From Takifugu bimaculatus (lineage: Eukaryota; Chordata; Actinopteri; Tetraodontiformes; Tetraodontidae): DNA of 64,000 nt. This document shows, piece by piece, positions 47,400 to 59,705 of this stretch (positions are counted from its first letter, which is position 1; every line of letters begins with the position of its first letter). The notes beneath the pieces are model-generated. The model did not search any database and was not told the origin of the DNA. It worked only from the letters and a program-made list of their open reading frames with translations. A program made the translations under genes and the position numbers. The stretch lies in the NCBI GenBank assembly GCA_004026145.2, contig CP034991.1, positions 3,494,794 through 3,558,793 of the forward strand. Reading direction: 5' to 3'.

Positions 47400-47700
47400 A
47401 GCGCCGTTCACCTGAGCGTGCGTCTTTGATTCGCGACTCGCCGCCGCTGGAGCGGCCCGGGCAACGCCGTGGGTGCCCTTGGTCCATGTGCGTGCGTCTC
47501 CTCATCTGTGAAACGCATCCGCGCACATGCTCGCCTGTCCGGCCTCTCCTCCCTCGCCCTCCTCCGCGCTCCATTGGCTGCCCCCTCCCCACCTGCCCCT
47601 CCCCTCCCCCCCGCAGCCAGCCAGTCAGCGGCACGCGCAGCCTCCCTGCCACTCCTCATTGGTCCGTGTGCAGAATGCAGATACTTCTAGGCGGTCTGGG
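47400..47700 (+). promoter_or_regulatory. Candidate CpG promoter with inverted CCAAT boxes
   Basis: CpG-rich block with two ATTGG elements (about 47573 and 47658) and several C-rich SP1-like runs (CCCCTCCCC). No donor could be linked to it with confidence. Confidence 0.35.
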
Positions 47701-50700
47701 CTCAGCTGACTTTGCCCCCCCCTCCACCCCCCCTCTGTTGCGCTGTCTCGTTATCTCGCTCTCTCCCGCAACACCACCACGACCCGCTGGTTTCGCTCTG
47801 AGCCTCCTGCTCCCTCCCGTCATCAGCTGTTCTCTTCCACAGAATTATATTTTCCAATAATCACAGGCTCTCCCTGACTTCACCCCCCCCTCCCTCCTAC
47901 CTTCACCCCTGCCATCCTTTCATCACTTTTCCCCTGATGTGAGGCAGCAGGGTGGGGTGGGGGGGTGAGTGGATTTCCAGTCCTCCTAATCCACCACTTT
48001 GAGAGCTGTCAGCACCGCGTGTCCTTGGTGACTGCAGTGTGCTTCAGGTCCAACAATTAGGCTGGGACGCTGCTCTGAGTCATCATCTGATTTGGCATGT
48101 AAGGGGTTAGTTTGTGGGGGGGGGGGTGAATTGGTGAATAGCAGACCGCAGACTCGTGACACGGTGTTTTGCACCAGCTGTGCTGCAGTGGCATCTCGGG
48201 CAGATTAATAAGCATTGTTCAGCGACGTGAACAAACAGCCAGAGGAATGCTCGCAGCCAGCCCAGGCTTGTTTATAGTTCCAGAGCGGCCCTCGCGTCCA
48301 GAGGTCGGCGTTGCCTCGGGTAAAATGGGAGCCGATTTGCCTCGGGCTGTCACCCTACCTGACGCCCACGGGGAAAAGATGCCGGGCAGAAGTATTCCTC
48401 AAGAGCATATGGGCTCACAGCGTGCGTGTTCTGTATTCATTTCCTTTTGTTTGAGGTTATTTAAAGCGAGGTCTGCTTGTACTCAACAAACATCTTACTC
48501 ACCCTCGGTTAATGTGGAAGGTGGTTGCTGGCCAGCCAGGATCAATTTGGGGCATCAGTGCCTTTGAGATGACGAGACGGTCTCGTTACCTCCAGAACAG
48601 TCTTCTCTGCCTCAGTCCAGATAGAGACTATTCTGAGCTCGTTTGTTTGTGGCTTTTGGCTGCAGGTGTGTTTGTTTACTCTGCAGAAACTGAGCTGATC
48701 ACATAAGGACTTTACAATTTAATATAAAGCGAAGCGCAACACGGCATTTAGGCCTTTGCTAAACGTTGTAGCATCAATGCAGCTGCAGTAACTGAATCGG
48801 CCATTCACAGCCAATATGACTGCTTGGCCTTCATCATTGTTCTGAGATCCCTGCTAAGGTTCAGACGTATTCTTACCTGAGGCAGTGGCAGCCTGGGGGA
48901 AGGAGGCTTTCTGCATCATCGGCAACATTTTATGTTGCCAGGGAAGCGTTTATATAAGTCCATTTTCACATTTGCATATACACTATATAAGGAGAGAGAA
49001 TCTTCAGCCTCTTTCTGAACAGTCCCTGAGTTCAGGAGAGGTTGTCATGGTGATGTATCTGGAGTAGAAGAGCCACCTTCATGAAGAACATTTTGGGCTC
49101 AGATGTTGTTTGGATATTCTGGGTGAGGGCAAGACTGTGCTGTCCCTGTCCGGGCTGGGTGACGTGGGGGTAACATGTCAACAACTATTCTGTGCATCTC
49201 TTCCATGCAGATGGTTCTCACCCAACATGGCGCAGTGGCACATTCATGAATGGAGAGAACCTTTTGCAGATATCGTCAATTTATATTGCTCTCAAAGGCC
49301 TGAAGTGTAAAAACTGCACAGCGATCAAACTCGTGCTGCGTCACTTTACTGAGAAGCTTTAAATAAATTAAGTTGCATAATGAAGTGAGTGAACCCTGAC
49401 GCTGCTGTGAAGAAGGAAAGACGGGTCACGCTCATGTTACTGGAACCCACCAAAGGACCCAACAGGACCTGCAAACATCAACGGCAGCGGTGAAAAGGCT
49501 GAATTAAATTGGGGAACCTGTGTTTTAGTTTCATGTGGTTTTCCACATCGCAGGAGCCAATAGGAGAATTCTGTACATGTTTCACTCCGGGAGAATTTAG
49601 TTTTTGAACATGCTTGGCACTTTCACACCTGCTGCACAGCTTCGTCTCATCACCAGAAAAGTTCCCAAACTACAATTGTTTGCTTAACAAAGAACAGTTA
49701 AATTAACAATCCGAACATCTTGGATTTGTGTGTGTGCGCACATTTTCCTTCTATACTTGTGAGGCTAGTTTACACATTAAATGAAGTTCTTAAGCAGTTG
49801 AATTTTTGAACCTGTCTGCATATCTCCAGCTGAAATTATGTAATGTTTGCTGATTAATTATTAACTCGGCTAAAGACTTTTGACTGCACTTTTATTGACG
49901 AGCGCATCTTTATGACTTGAGGTATCAGTTTACTCTCATCCCAGCAATCTCGAGCTGAATCTTTAGGAGCAGAGATACACATCGTTAAGTCGGGTCTCTT
50001 CCAGCTCTCCCACTTGTCATCCTGATTCAAGGAGGTCTCAGACAGACCCTGATCCAGAGACACCGTAATCATTCAACGTGTCTCTTGCGGTCCACCGAAG
50101 GATAAAGGCTGGTAGTGTCAGCGGTTTGTGACCTCAATTGTTCCAGATGGAGCGCTCTGCTTTCAGGAGGGAGCCAGAATCTGCCGCAGGCTATTTAGAA
50201 AAGAGCTGCCTGCCCCCACGCGATCAGAAGCAGACAGTCGCTTCACGCGGAGAGAATGTACTGGCCCGGCCTTCAATCTGTTTATGTTCAATGCTCCTCG
50301 TTAACAGCTGGCTTAACCATAGAAGGTGATGTGCTGCCATTAACCCCTGCAAAATGACTCTTCCAAGCGATTATGTGGCAGGAGACGCCAGACAAAACGG
50401 GGGGACAGCAACATTTGTGGCGTAGATTTTTCTCAAGGACCACCGGGGGCTTCAGTGTTGGTGGCGCTCATCATCATCATCATCATTATGCTATCATGGA
50501 GATAATAGAAATAAGCCATGGGGAACTTTGTGGATGATTCTGTTGTTTCCCATATTCGGGTTCTGTTGAAGTTACCAGATCAGGTGCACGCAGGACGCGT
50601 GTGCTTCAGCGCTGCTTCAGCTGCTGCACCAGGGACGCTTCAACAGGAGAAGCCAGACTTATTGTCAGAGTGGAACGAGAAAGAAATGGACAGAACACAA

Positions 50701-51354
50701 ATGGAGTAGGTCTCAGTGAGGATGTCTGGTGTAGATAAACAGCAGGTCAGAGGTTAAAGCCTGTCCAACAAAGCTGCTTCTGCAGAGCCCTGTGCTGTCC
50801 TCGTGCACGGAGGTGGTAACAGAGCTGTAATGTAATGTCCTCTGGATCCTGTCTCTTTACAAACCGGCTGCTGTCTGCACCTTCTGGAACTGGCTAATTT
50901 GATTCTCTTGATCTGGGTTGTCATTCTGGATCCTTCAGAGTTTTTTTTTATCTTCTGCTCCTCCCTCATGGTTCCTCCCCCCTCCTTTGCTTATAAATTG
51001 AAGGTGGCGTTGCCTGATGTTGCAGAAGCAAACCCGTGGCTTAAGTCTGACAGTAAGCTGTCCCTCTTGTTCCTCCTGCAGGTGAAGGAGCGTGCAGACA
51101 GACTGACTCACACTAAGCTATGGAATGCTCTCTGCACTCGCCATCCTTAGTCTCCAATCTTTGGACTCAGCTCCAGTTGCTTAGTTAGCAGCTGTGCTTC
51201 TCCCCTCGAACTCTTTGTAACCAGGGGAAAAAGAAGAGTGGACTTCCTCGGAGTCCTCCAGTTCAAGCGCACACAGCACTTCTAGAAATTTAAAAAGAAA
51301 AAGTCGAGCTTCTTTTTCCACTCTTGGATTTTTGCCTGCTGAAATCCCATCAAG

Positions 51355-54300
51355 ATGGATCTGGAGCCGTACCTGTGGATGGTGATCCTTGGCTTCATCA
51401 TCGCCTTCATCCTGGCTTTCTCTGTTGGCGCCAACGATGTTGCCAACTCCTTCGGCACAGCCGTGGGGTCCGGCGTGGTCACGCTGAGGCAGGCCTGCAT
51501 CCTCGCGTCCATCTTCGAGACTCTGGGCTCCATGCTGCTGGGGGCCAAAGTGGGCGAGACCATCCGGAAGGGCATCATAGATGTGAGCCTTTACAACGAG
51601 ACGGTGCCCGTGCTCATGGCAGGGGAGGTCAGCGCCATGGTCGGTGAGTTTTCTGGCTATTTGAGGAACTGAATGACGGCCGTCTAGGGTCCTGATGCAC
51701 ATCATCTACACGTATCTCTGCAGCCAGATTAACATGAAACAGGAGGAAACAGAGCTTTGCTCACCATCCCCAAAAGGAATTTAAATAGCTAATGTGATTG
51801 CGTAACCCCACAGACTTGATAAAGCTCCTTTTATATTTAACCTGCGCTAGTTTTGAAACGTCGACTTACAACTTCATGGCTAAGTTATACTCATACTTTT
51901 TGAACTTTCTGGGTCTTTATTCCCTGAAAAAGCCCGTAATTGTCCTCACATCAAACACACCAGCGAGACACAAACAGGAATTTGTGAATGTCGTTGGATT
52001 AAAAGGGTGAATGAAAGGCAGGAAAACAATGGGGCTCCCGCGGAGATGGTGCAGATTTAATGACGGAGCGGGTGCTGGGAAACGCTGATAAATAAGGTGA
52101 TATTATGCACAGGGGGTTCCCACGTGTTGATCGTTCAGTCGTGGGAGCGCACCACTAAGGGCAGTGTTCTAGCGTTTTGTAAAACAGGAAAACATCTTCA
52201 GCCTGTGTGCTGTTCATATTCATAAACGATATTAATTTGAAAAGAGAAACGCAGGAAAATGCTTCTATTGTGTCCAGGAGGAGGTCACATTCAGAACAAT
52301 ACAGACTATCAAAGGAGCCCAGGGCTCATTCCTCTTTCTGACTCAGCGTTAATGAATCCTGATTTGAAAGATAGAGCAGCACACATAAACTATCTTTAAG
52401 GTTTATGTTTGTGTGTAGTCTGATTTTCTGTACTTTAAGGCTCTGTCGGAGGCTGATTAAGTATAAAGAATGTGTGAGCTTTGTGTTCTTTGTTCACAGG
52501 GTCAGCCGTCTGGCAGCTAATCGCCTCCTTCCTCAAACTGCCCGTTTCTGGGACTCACTGCATTGTTGGCGCCACCATCGGCTTCTCCATGGTGGCCATC
52601 GGCACCAAAGGAGTCCAGTGGATGCAGCTCGTCAAGATTGGTACCAGCTGGGTTTTCTCTTCTGCACGTCAAACGCCCCTACATCTGCACTGACAGCACA
52701 CAGCCTTTTCTTGACGGTTTCCTTATTGTTCAAGTTTTGTGGTTCGTCGACATCATCAATAAACAAAAGAACTCACTGAGGTTTCCTCCTCTGGTCGCCG
52801 CCCAGCGGCGGTACTGTGTAACTGCAGCCAGTGTGCACATGACGTTTTCTCCCCTCCTTCTTCACTCCTTCATAAAGCTCAAACTGCTGGCTTATAACTA
52901 TGATTAATCTCTCTCTTTTAATCCTCCTCCAGTGGCATCATGGTTCATCTCCCCCTTGCTCTCTGGACTCATGTCTGGATTTCTCTTCATGCTAATCAGA
53001 CACTTCATCCTGAACAAGGTGGGCTCACAAACACGCTCTGTCATTGAAACGCCGTGTTCTCGTGCCTATTTCCAGCCAGGTGACATTTTTTTTATGGTTG
53101 TAGTCTCCTTCAAACACAAAACACAGACTGTTGAAAGGACCTAAGTAGAGATAAAAAAAAAAAATCCATTTGATTTGGCAACACGGGCAGCGCTGCAGTT
53201 ATGCAACGGTCGATCTCGGCGATCCCGGCCACCGGGACAAAAAAAACGTGGCGGATCATCTCGGGGTCAAAACCACGGGATTACATCTGATTTGTCATTT
53301 CAGCTGCAGTTGCCCTGCAGCGAGGTCAGACCGGCGTCGCCCTCACCAGATGAATTTACGAGTGTTGCATTTTTGTTCGGCGTAAATAGGTGGTTACTGT
53401 AGCGTATCTGTCTGCTGTGATTTGTAGTCATCCGCCTCTTTTGTGTATGCTCGGGTCACACCGAGTGTCAGACCCCTCCTAGAACACACATTGCGCAACA
53501 GTGGACCATTAAATACTCCCATGTTGTCATGTGTTTTCAATATTTCTACCCCTTTGACCTGAGCCGAGTGTCCGCCTTTAAGCGAAAGGCACCATTTAGG
53601 TTTCTCCACTACTTATTTTGGTTGTAGGATCGCACAGGAAAAGGTGATTTAACTAAGTTAAATCTGGTGATCCTGCCACTTTTATTTACTGTGTGTCACC
53701 TGTTTGATCCCTCTGGGAAAACAAGTATGAGGAAGTTAGATAAACCGGTAGCGTTTGGCACGCGCAGGATACGTCCGGGCCTGTCTTATCAAGTCAGCAA
53801 CGTGGTTGTGTTTGACAGTCATTTACATTTAGATGATAATAAAATAACAGAGATAGTTCAGGATGGCATGGCTTTGTTTGTGATGATAAGAATGAAATCG
53901 TTTTCAGGATGACTCTGTCCCCAACGGGCTGCGAGCCTTGCCTCTCTTCTACGCCACCACCATTGGGATCAACACCTTCTCTATCCTGTACACTGGAGCG
54001 CCCTGTGAGTGCCTGGACCTACTGCTTTTAACACATTTTAACCCGTATTTTAATCAAACCGCCGTGTTGTTCATCGTCTGTAGTGCTCGGGTTAGAGATG
54101 CTGCCGATATGGGCCATCTTCCTCATTACTCTGGCCGAGTCACTGGTCTGTGCCGGGCTGGTCTGGGTATTCGTCTGCCCGTGGATGAGGAGGAAAATAG
54201 CAAGTACGTATCTCTGTGTGTGTGTGTGTGTGTGTGTGCACGCTTGTGTGTGTCATACTTCAAGTCAGGAGAAAGAACTCTCAAGGCTAGAATCTTTCTT

Positions 54301-57300
54301 ATATTTCTCTGGATTCTCAAGTGCTGGTCTAGAAGCTTTCAGGTCACAGTTGGAAGATCTTTCTTTAATGGGAAAGTTTGCCAGAAGCCAAAGTCATTCA
54401 TTAAACAGTCATAAAACAAATGACACGAAAAATGTAACAGTGGGTAGAGCCGGAGGTGGAATACCTGAGACGTCAGTGTTCTGTTCCGCAGCTGTTCTGT
54501 TCAAGGTTCTAAGTGGATAATGAATCACTTATGCTGATGTGATCTAGCTATTACTTTAAATATTAAAAATTACAGTGTAATTAAAGTGCAATTATCTAAG
54601 GAGAGTCATTACAGTTGCATCATTTTCTTTGGATTCACTCCCTCATCTACTGTCCCGTTAAGGCTAACGCAGGGCATCCACATAATTAGGAGTCCCAGAG
54701 CAGTGCAATAAAAGTACCAGTAATGGTCATCACTGGTTCTGTTTAATTAATGTCAGCACCCAGGGGCAGGAACAGGAACAGGCACCTAGGCACACATGTG
54801 AGGCTGCTGTAACCCCCCCCCCCCCCTTTAATGTGCTGATTCTGAGGGCCAGTGAGGAGGGTAGGTGATATTATCATTTAATCTGGACGCGATGGCTGGC
54901 CAGACAGGTGGGGCACGTGTTTATGTGTTTGCCCTGAGGCATCGGGCTTATCAGCGCTGGGATTAGCTTGGATCAGCTGATGTGTGTGGACTGTCGCTGG
55001 CGAGTGGTTTCCTGCTTTCCATCACAAAGGTTTGGATACAATAGAAGAGATTTCTGCTGTTCGATCTTTGTCCAGGTCGTCTGAGAAAGGAGCAGGCATT
55101 GTCCCGCATCTCTGACGAGGTCCTGGACAAGATACCTGAGGAGGAGGAGGAAAGCCCCGTCTTCAAAGAGCTGCCGGGAGCCAAGGGGACAGATGAGGCC
55201 GTGGTGCCCCTCACGGCGGGCAGCGATCGGAGCACCCGCGATTCCAGCGGAGAGCTCTCCAATCAGGCCAACGGAGGCACAGTGCTGCCCAACGGCAGGG
55301 TCTACGGTAACTACAGAATACTGGCGTTGGACGTGTCTCGACCAACTTTAGTTTTTACACGCTCCTCGTCCTCTGTCCTTCAGGCCGGACACATTCGATG
55401 ACCAACGGCTGCCTCAAGTCACCCGTCACGAACGGCACCTTCAGCTTCGATGGCCAGATGCGCAGCGATGGCCAGGTCTACCACACTGTTCACAAGGACT
55501 CGGGTCTTTACAAGGACCTGCTTCACAAGATCCACCTGGGCCGCATGGATGACGACCGCTCAGGCTCCAACGCGGGTCAGGCGGACAACAACTACCGCCT
55601 GCTGCGACGCAACAACAGCTACACCTGCTACACGGCGGCGATATGCGGCATGCCCGTCCAGCCGATCGCTCGTTCAGAGTCTCACGATGACAACGAGAAG
55701 CTGGTGGGGGAGCGGGGATACAGGAGCAACAGTGTGTCCTACACCAAGAAACGGATACGCTACGACAGCTACTCGTCATACTGCAACGCTGTGGCGGAGG
55801 CCGAGATCGAGGCGGAGGAGGGCGGGGTAGAGATGAAGCTGGCCACGGAGCTGGAGGGGGTGGAGGAAGAGGGCGCTCCAGCCCCAGGGCCTCTGGATGA
55901 CCTGGTTGAGGAGGACCATGAGGAGAAAGACAAGCCTGAGGTGTTCCAGCTTTTCCACTTCCTGCAGATCCTCACCGCCTGCTTCGGCTCCTTCGCCCAC
56001 GGAGGAAACGACGTCAGGTACTCCACTTCCTGTTCTTGTGGTTCTGGCCTTTTCAATCGCTAAATCGTCTCCTCCTGCAGCAACGCCATCGGACCCCTGG
56101 TGGCCCTGTGGATGATCTACGAGCAGGGCGGAGTCATGCAGGACGCAGCCACTCCGGTTTGGCTCCTGTTTTACGGTGGTATAGGAATCTGCGCCGGCTT
56201 GTGGGTGTGGGGACGCCGCGTCATTCAGACCATGGGGAAAGACCTGACCCCCATCACCCCTTCAAGGTGAGAGAGACACTATGTGTGAGTGTGTGTGAGA
56301 GAGAGAGAGAGAGATGGAATGTGTGTCTCAACGTGACCACAGACTGGAGTCGCTGCAGTTCCTTGGGTGAGTGACCACACTGCTCATGAATACACCTGAT
56401 AGATGTTTGTTTACAGTAAATAAATCCCGTAATGTCTTCAGTGTGTCCCCTCTACCCGCCCCCTGCTGGTAAAAACACATTATTTACTCCTCAAGCAAGC
56501 TGTACATCCGTGTATTTACACATGCATGTAAATACCATCTGTCTTAACAGACTAAACAAATGGCATCATGCAGTGAATCATATACATCTGAAGCTGAAGT
56601 AAACTCACCTTTGTATGGAATGAAACAGTTTTCCATCTGTCCTCTGACCTGTTACATAATAACCAAATAAGTTCTCTTTTGGACCTCCGTAAACAGAAGC
56701 CCCGGGGCTCCATCTGTCCCAGCACCTGCCGCTCCTCTCTCCTTGAGCTCACTCTCCCTCCCTCTGTCTTCTCCACCCAGCAAGCAAAATGCATGCGCAC
56801 GTGCACGTGTTGTTCTGTTCACCTGAGTGTAAAGCCACAGCCGAAACAACAGAACACAGGCTCCGCGCCTGCGGGCCACTCTGCAGTAGATGTGTTCTGT
56901 GTGCACGTGTGCATGAACTCACAGGTCTAGGTTCAAGCTTGGTTTGCTGACAAGAACCTAACAGGGTTCTGCGAGCTGCTTTAGTGTGGAGGGAGTGAGG
57001 AAAGTCTCTTTTGTCCACGTTTCCCCTCTTTTCTGTGGCTTGAACCCTGCTGGTTAAATCATCAGCTTAGTCTTTTGGCTGAACTCAAGGACGGATTTGC
57101 TCTGGTTCTCTGTTCGAAAGGCCCCTTCTGTCCTTTCTGAAGGCTTTTCCTGCCATCCGCCTGACAAAGCAGTGTGTGCACGTAAGGTGTGTGTGTTTCC
57201 TGCTTGTCAAAGCTCTTCTTGCTTCGCTTCGCTGTGCTCATTAATGCGTCTTCCCTGGCGTTCCTTTAGTTTTCTCATCTTCTGGGTTTCCAGCGTTACC

Positions 57301-59705
57301 TGTGTCGGATTGATCGATATGGGAGGGAACTTGTTAACAAGTGACTGAAAGGCCTCTGTTTCACGTCAGTGGTTGTAAAGTTTCTGACTTCATTAAACCC
57401 TGCTGTGCTGTATCTGATGTGACGGCGCCGCGGCTCCCGGGCGCTGCAGTGACTGATGTCTTTTCGCCGTTCCTCTCCCCTCCCCCTCCCTCCACAGTGG
57501 ATTCACTATTGAACTGGCTTCTGCACTCACAGTCGTGTTGGCTTCCAATATCGGAATCCCTGTCAGTACCACCCACTGCAAGGTATGACTGAGCGGCGCC
57601 TGCAGACGGCTTCCTCACGCCCCTTTCCCCTCCCCCTTTTTCAGGCATCAGCGGGGGGGTGCAGGGAGCTCCCGCTGCCTCTCAGAGCACGATGGTCTAA
57701 ATCACTTTAGAAAGGTCCACTGGTGTTTGCAGTGACCTGAATATAATCCCCAAATTCATCCTTTATTGTTTTTTTCCCCCATCATTTCTATTAGAGATTA
57801 TAGTCTAAAAGATTCCATAGAGAATCCAAACGTTCTGCTCTTCTGGCAGCAGTGTGGAGCCCCTACCCCCTGTTGTTTACAGGAACATCTGATCTGGAGG
57901 ACGTATCGGACCCCCCCCTCCACCCCTCTGTCGGCACCCTGTCTCATTTTCTGTTTCGTTCCCACCAGATCTTCCAATTTTCTCCCCCAGCAACTGGCAT
58001 GTTTTGCTGTGTGGCTCCTCCACCATCCTGTGTGTTCGCACCAGTCACACACTCCACCCGGGCCCCCCCCCCCCCAATCCCACCTGTCACACACGTGTTT
58101 TCCACTATTTTTCACACCCCTTTTTCCATCTCTCTGTCTCTCCACTCATCTGTCTCTACAGCGGATTTTGCATTGAAGTAATGAGTGCGCTAACAGTGCT
58201 TGTTGCATCAAATGTGGGCATCCCAATAAGCTCCACCCACTGCAAGGTATTGGAGTCACTGGTAGTCAGGTCATCCTAAGGAGCGCTGCCACGGCTCCAC
58301 TCCATTGCTTCACCTGTAGGCGTCAATCACCCAAGCCGATCACAACTCCTGCAGTTGTTGTTTTGACCTCTCCGGCAGTTTCCCTTCAGCAGCAAACACA
58401 TCCTCAGTCTTACGTGACTTCCTGTCGTGTGATATCGGCCGTCGGACACGTTTGCCAATGCTAATTAGCATCACGCTGCACCTAGTTGGTAAAACTGGAA
58501 ATGTATAATACGCCCTCACTTATTTGTTCTTTCAATAACAATAATAATAATAAAAAAGAGCGATGAGACAGAAATAGGCCTGTTTGTAGCCTCTAGGCTA
58601 GGCTAAATAATAAACTTGAACTAATCTGAATTTTACTGCTTCAACACTAAAATAAATAAAGGAATTCCACATATTTTGAAAGGGAAACTGCACGAGGCTC
58701 AAAATGGATATTTAATTGCTGATATTGAGGCCAATTGATCATCACCATCCACACCTAACTGTCACTCCTCCCATTCTCCTCCCTTAAACCTGTAATCAAC
58801 CCCGGTTAAAACCTACATGCTGATGGTTAAAGGTGTAGCTGTGGTGATTGGAATGAGATTATGGGGGGATGTGTGAGATTCACGGGTGTTGTTGAGCAGA
58901 AGGACATGGGTAAGATAGCCAACAACACCTGTAACCCACACAGGGCTGATTGGTGAAGGTGTGTGTGTGTGTGTGTGTGGGGGGGGGGGACTGGCTGTCA
59001 TTCAGTTTGGTCTCACTTCAATCTGAGCGTTTGGAAACTGTAGATCAAACTGAATGGATGCTGCTGGTGTGTGGGGCGCCCGCTGTGATCCCTCACCAAA
59101 CGTCTCTGATTGGCTGACGCAAACGCCCATACTGTTGTACACGGGCGTTTAAAACGCTAATTGTGCTAAATATTTTAGGGTAGGGGTGGCGCCGCATGCA
59201 GAGGGGTGTGAGTGGACCTTCTGACGTGACTGTACTGAATAAAGGTGAAACAAGCGTTGATCGGTGGAGGTCTGACATGAGCCTCAGAGTTGTGACGCTG
59301 ATCTCAGACCTTCCACGCCTGAATCTGGGCAGACGTCCGATTTCCCGTCTGCTTCCTCTCTCTGAACGAGCTGGACCGAGGTGGAGAGCTGTAGGTTGCT
59401 GTAGAGTTTAAGAGGTTAAGTCGCCTCTGAAGAACAGCCTGCAGCTCTTCACGCGGTCAGACTGACCCATTGAGTTCCTGCTGCCGCTGATGTTCTCTTT
59501 CTTCTCCCCCCCCCTCCCCCCCACCGGGTGCGGCCTCCAGGTGGGCTCGGTCGTGGCCGTGGGCTGGATCCGCTCCCAGAAGGCAGTGGACTGGCGCCTC
59601 TTCAGGAACATCTTCCTGGCGTGGTTCGTCACCGTGCCCGTGGCCGGCCTGTTCAGCGCCGCCGTCATGGCCCTGTTCGTCTACGGCATCCTGCCCTTCG
59701 TGTGA
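51355..59705 (+). CDS. slc20a2: Sodium-dependent phosphate transporter 2 (PiT-2)
   Basis: Plasma-membrane Na+/inorganic phosphate symporter. Exons: 51355-51643, 52500-52640, 52933-53018, 53908-54004, 54084-54203, 55076-55306, 55384-56017, 56081-56266, then either 57498-57582 or 58162-58246, then 59541-59705. Phases join throughout to 677 codons (human PiT-2 has 652). Both halves of the inverted-repeat fold are present: GANDVANSFGT in exon 1 and GGNDVSNAIGP across exons 7/8, the Asp-containing PiT signatures, plus SGTHC and TTHC. The large cytoplasmic loop (exons 6-7) carries acidic runs and RNNSYTCYTAAICG. The start MDLEPYLWMVILGF and the end YGILPFV match PiT-2 better than PiT-1. The ATG follows a 5' non-coding part of the same exon that begins at 51082. 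The ninth coding exon is duplicated (separate entries). Confidence 0.95.
57498..57582 (+). CDS. slc20a2: slc20a2 alternative exon, version a
   Basis: 85-bp exon after acceptor TCCACAG and before donor GTATGA, entering with two bases of Ser and leaving in phase 0. Encodes SGFTIELASALTVVLASN followed by IGIPVSTTHCK. This version is the closest to known PiT-1/PiT-2 proteins at this position and is presumably the ancestral one. Confidence 0.92.
58162..58246 (+). CDS. slc20a2: slc20a2 alternative exon, version b (tandem duplicate)
   Basis: Second exon of exactly 85 bp, 579 bp after version a, with acceptor TCTACAG and donor GTATTG and the same entry and exit phases. Encodes SGFCIEVMSALTVLVASN followed by VGIPISSTHCK. 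It has 20 of 28 residues identical to version a; the eight differences are mostly conservative (Ile/Val/Leu swaps), while many third codon positions differ. That pattern suggests selection to keep the protein, not a decaying copy. Including both versions would add 85 bp and shift the frame, so only one can be used per functional mRNA. Confidence 0.85.

Larger units (their letters stand above)
38388..51081 (+). other. Long presumed first intron of slc20a2
   Basis: About 12.7 kb with no convincing coding exon. It holds a TCTC/TCTG run (40384-40506), a degenerate DNA transposon (about 46005-46443), a CpG-rich block with a donor at about 47050 and another at 47400-47700, and simple repeats. The coding-exon block starts after an acceptor at 51081 (CTCCTGCAG). 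Confidence 0.45.

Noticed and set aside
47323..47860. Open frames of 109-167 codons in the CpG block
   Set aside because: Low-complexity Pro/Arg/Ser translations on both strands, typical of a CpG island. Treated as a promoter candidate.
55441..56056. Minus-strand open frames opposite slc20a2 exons
   Set aside because: Shadows of the large slc20a2 loop exon on the other strand.
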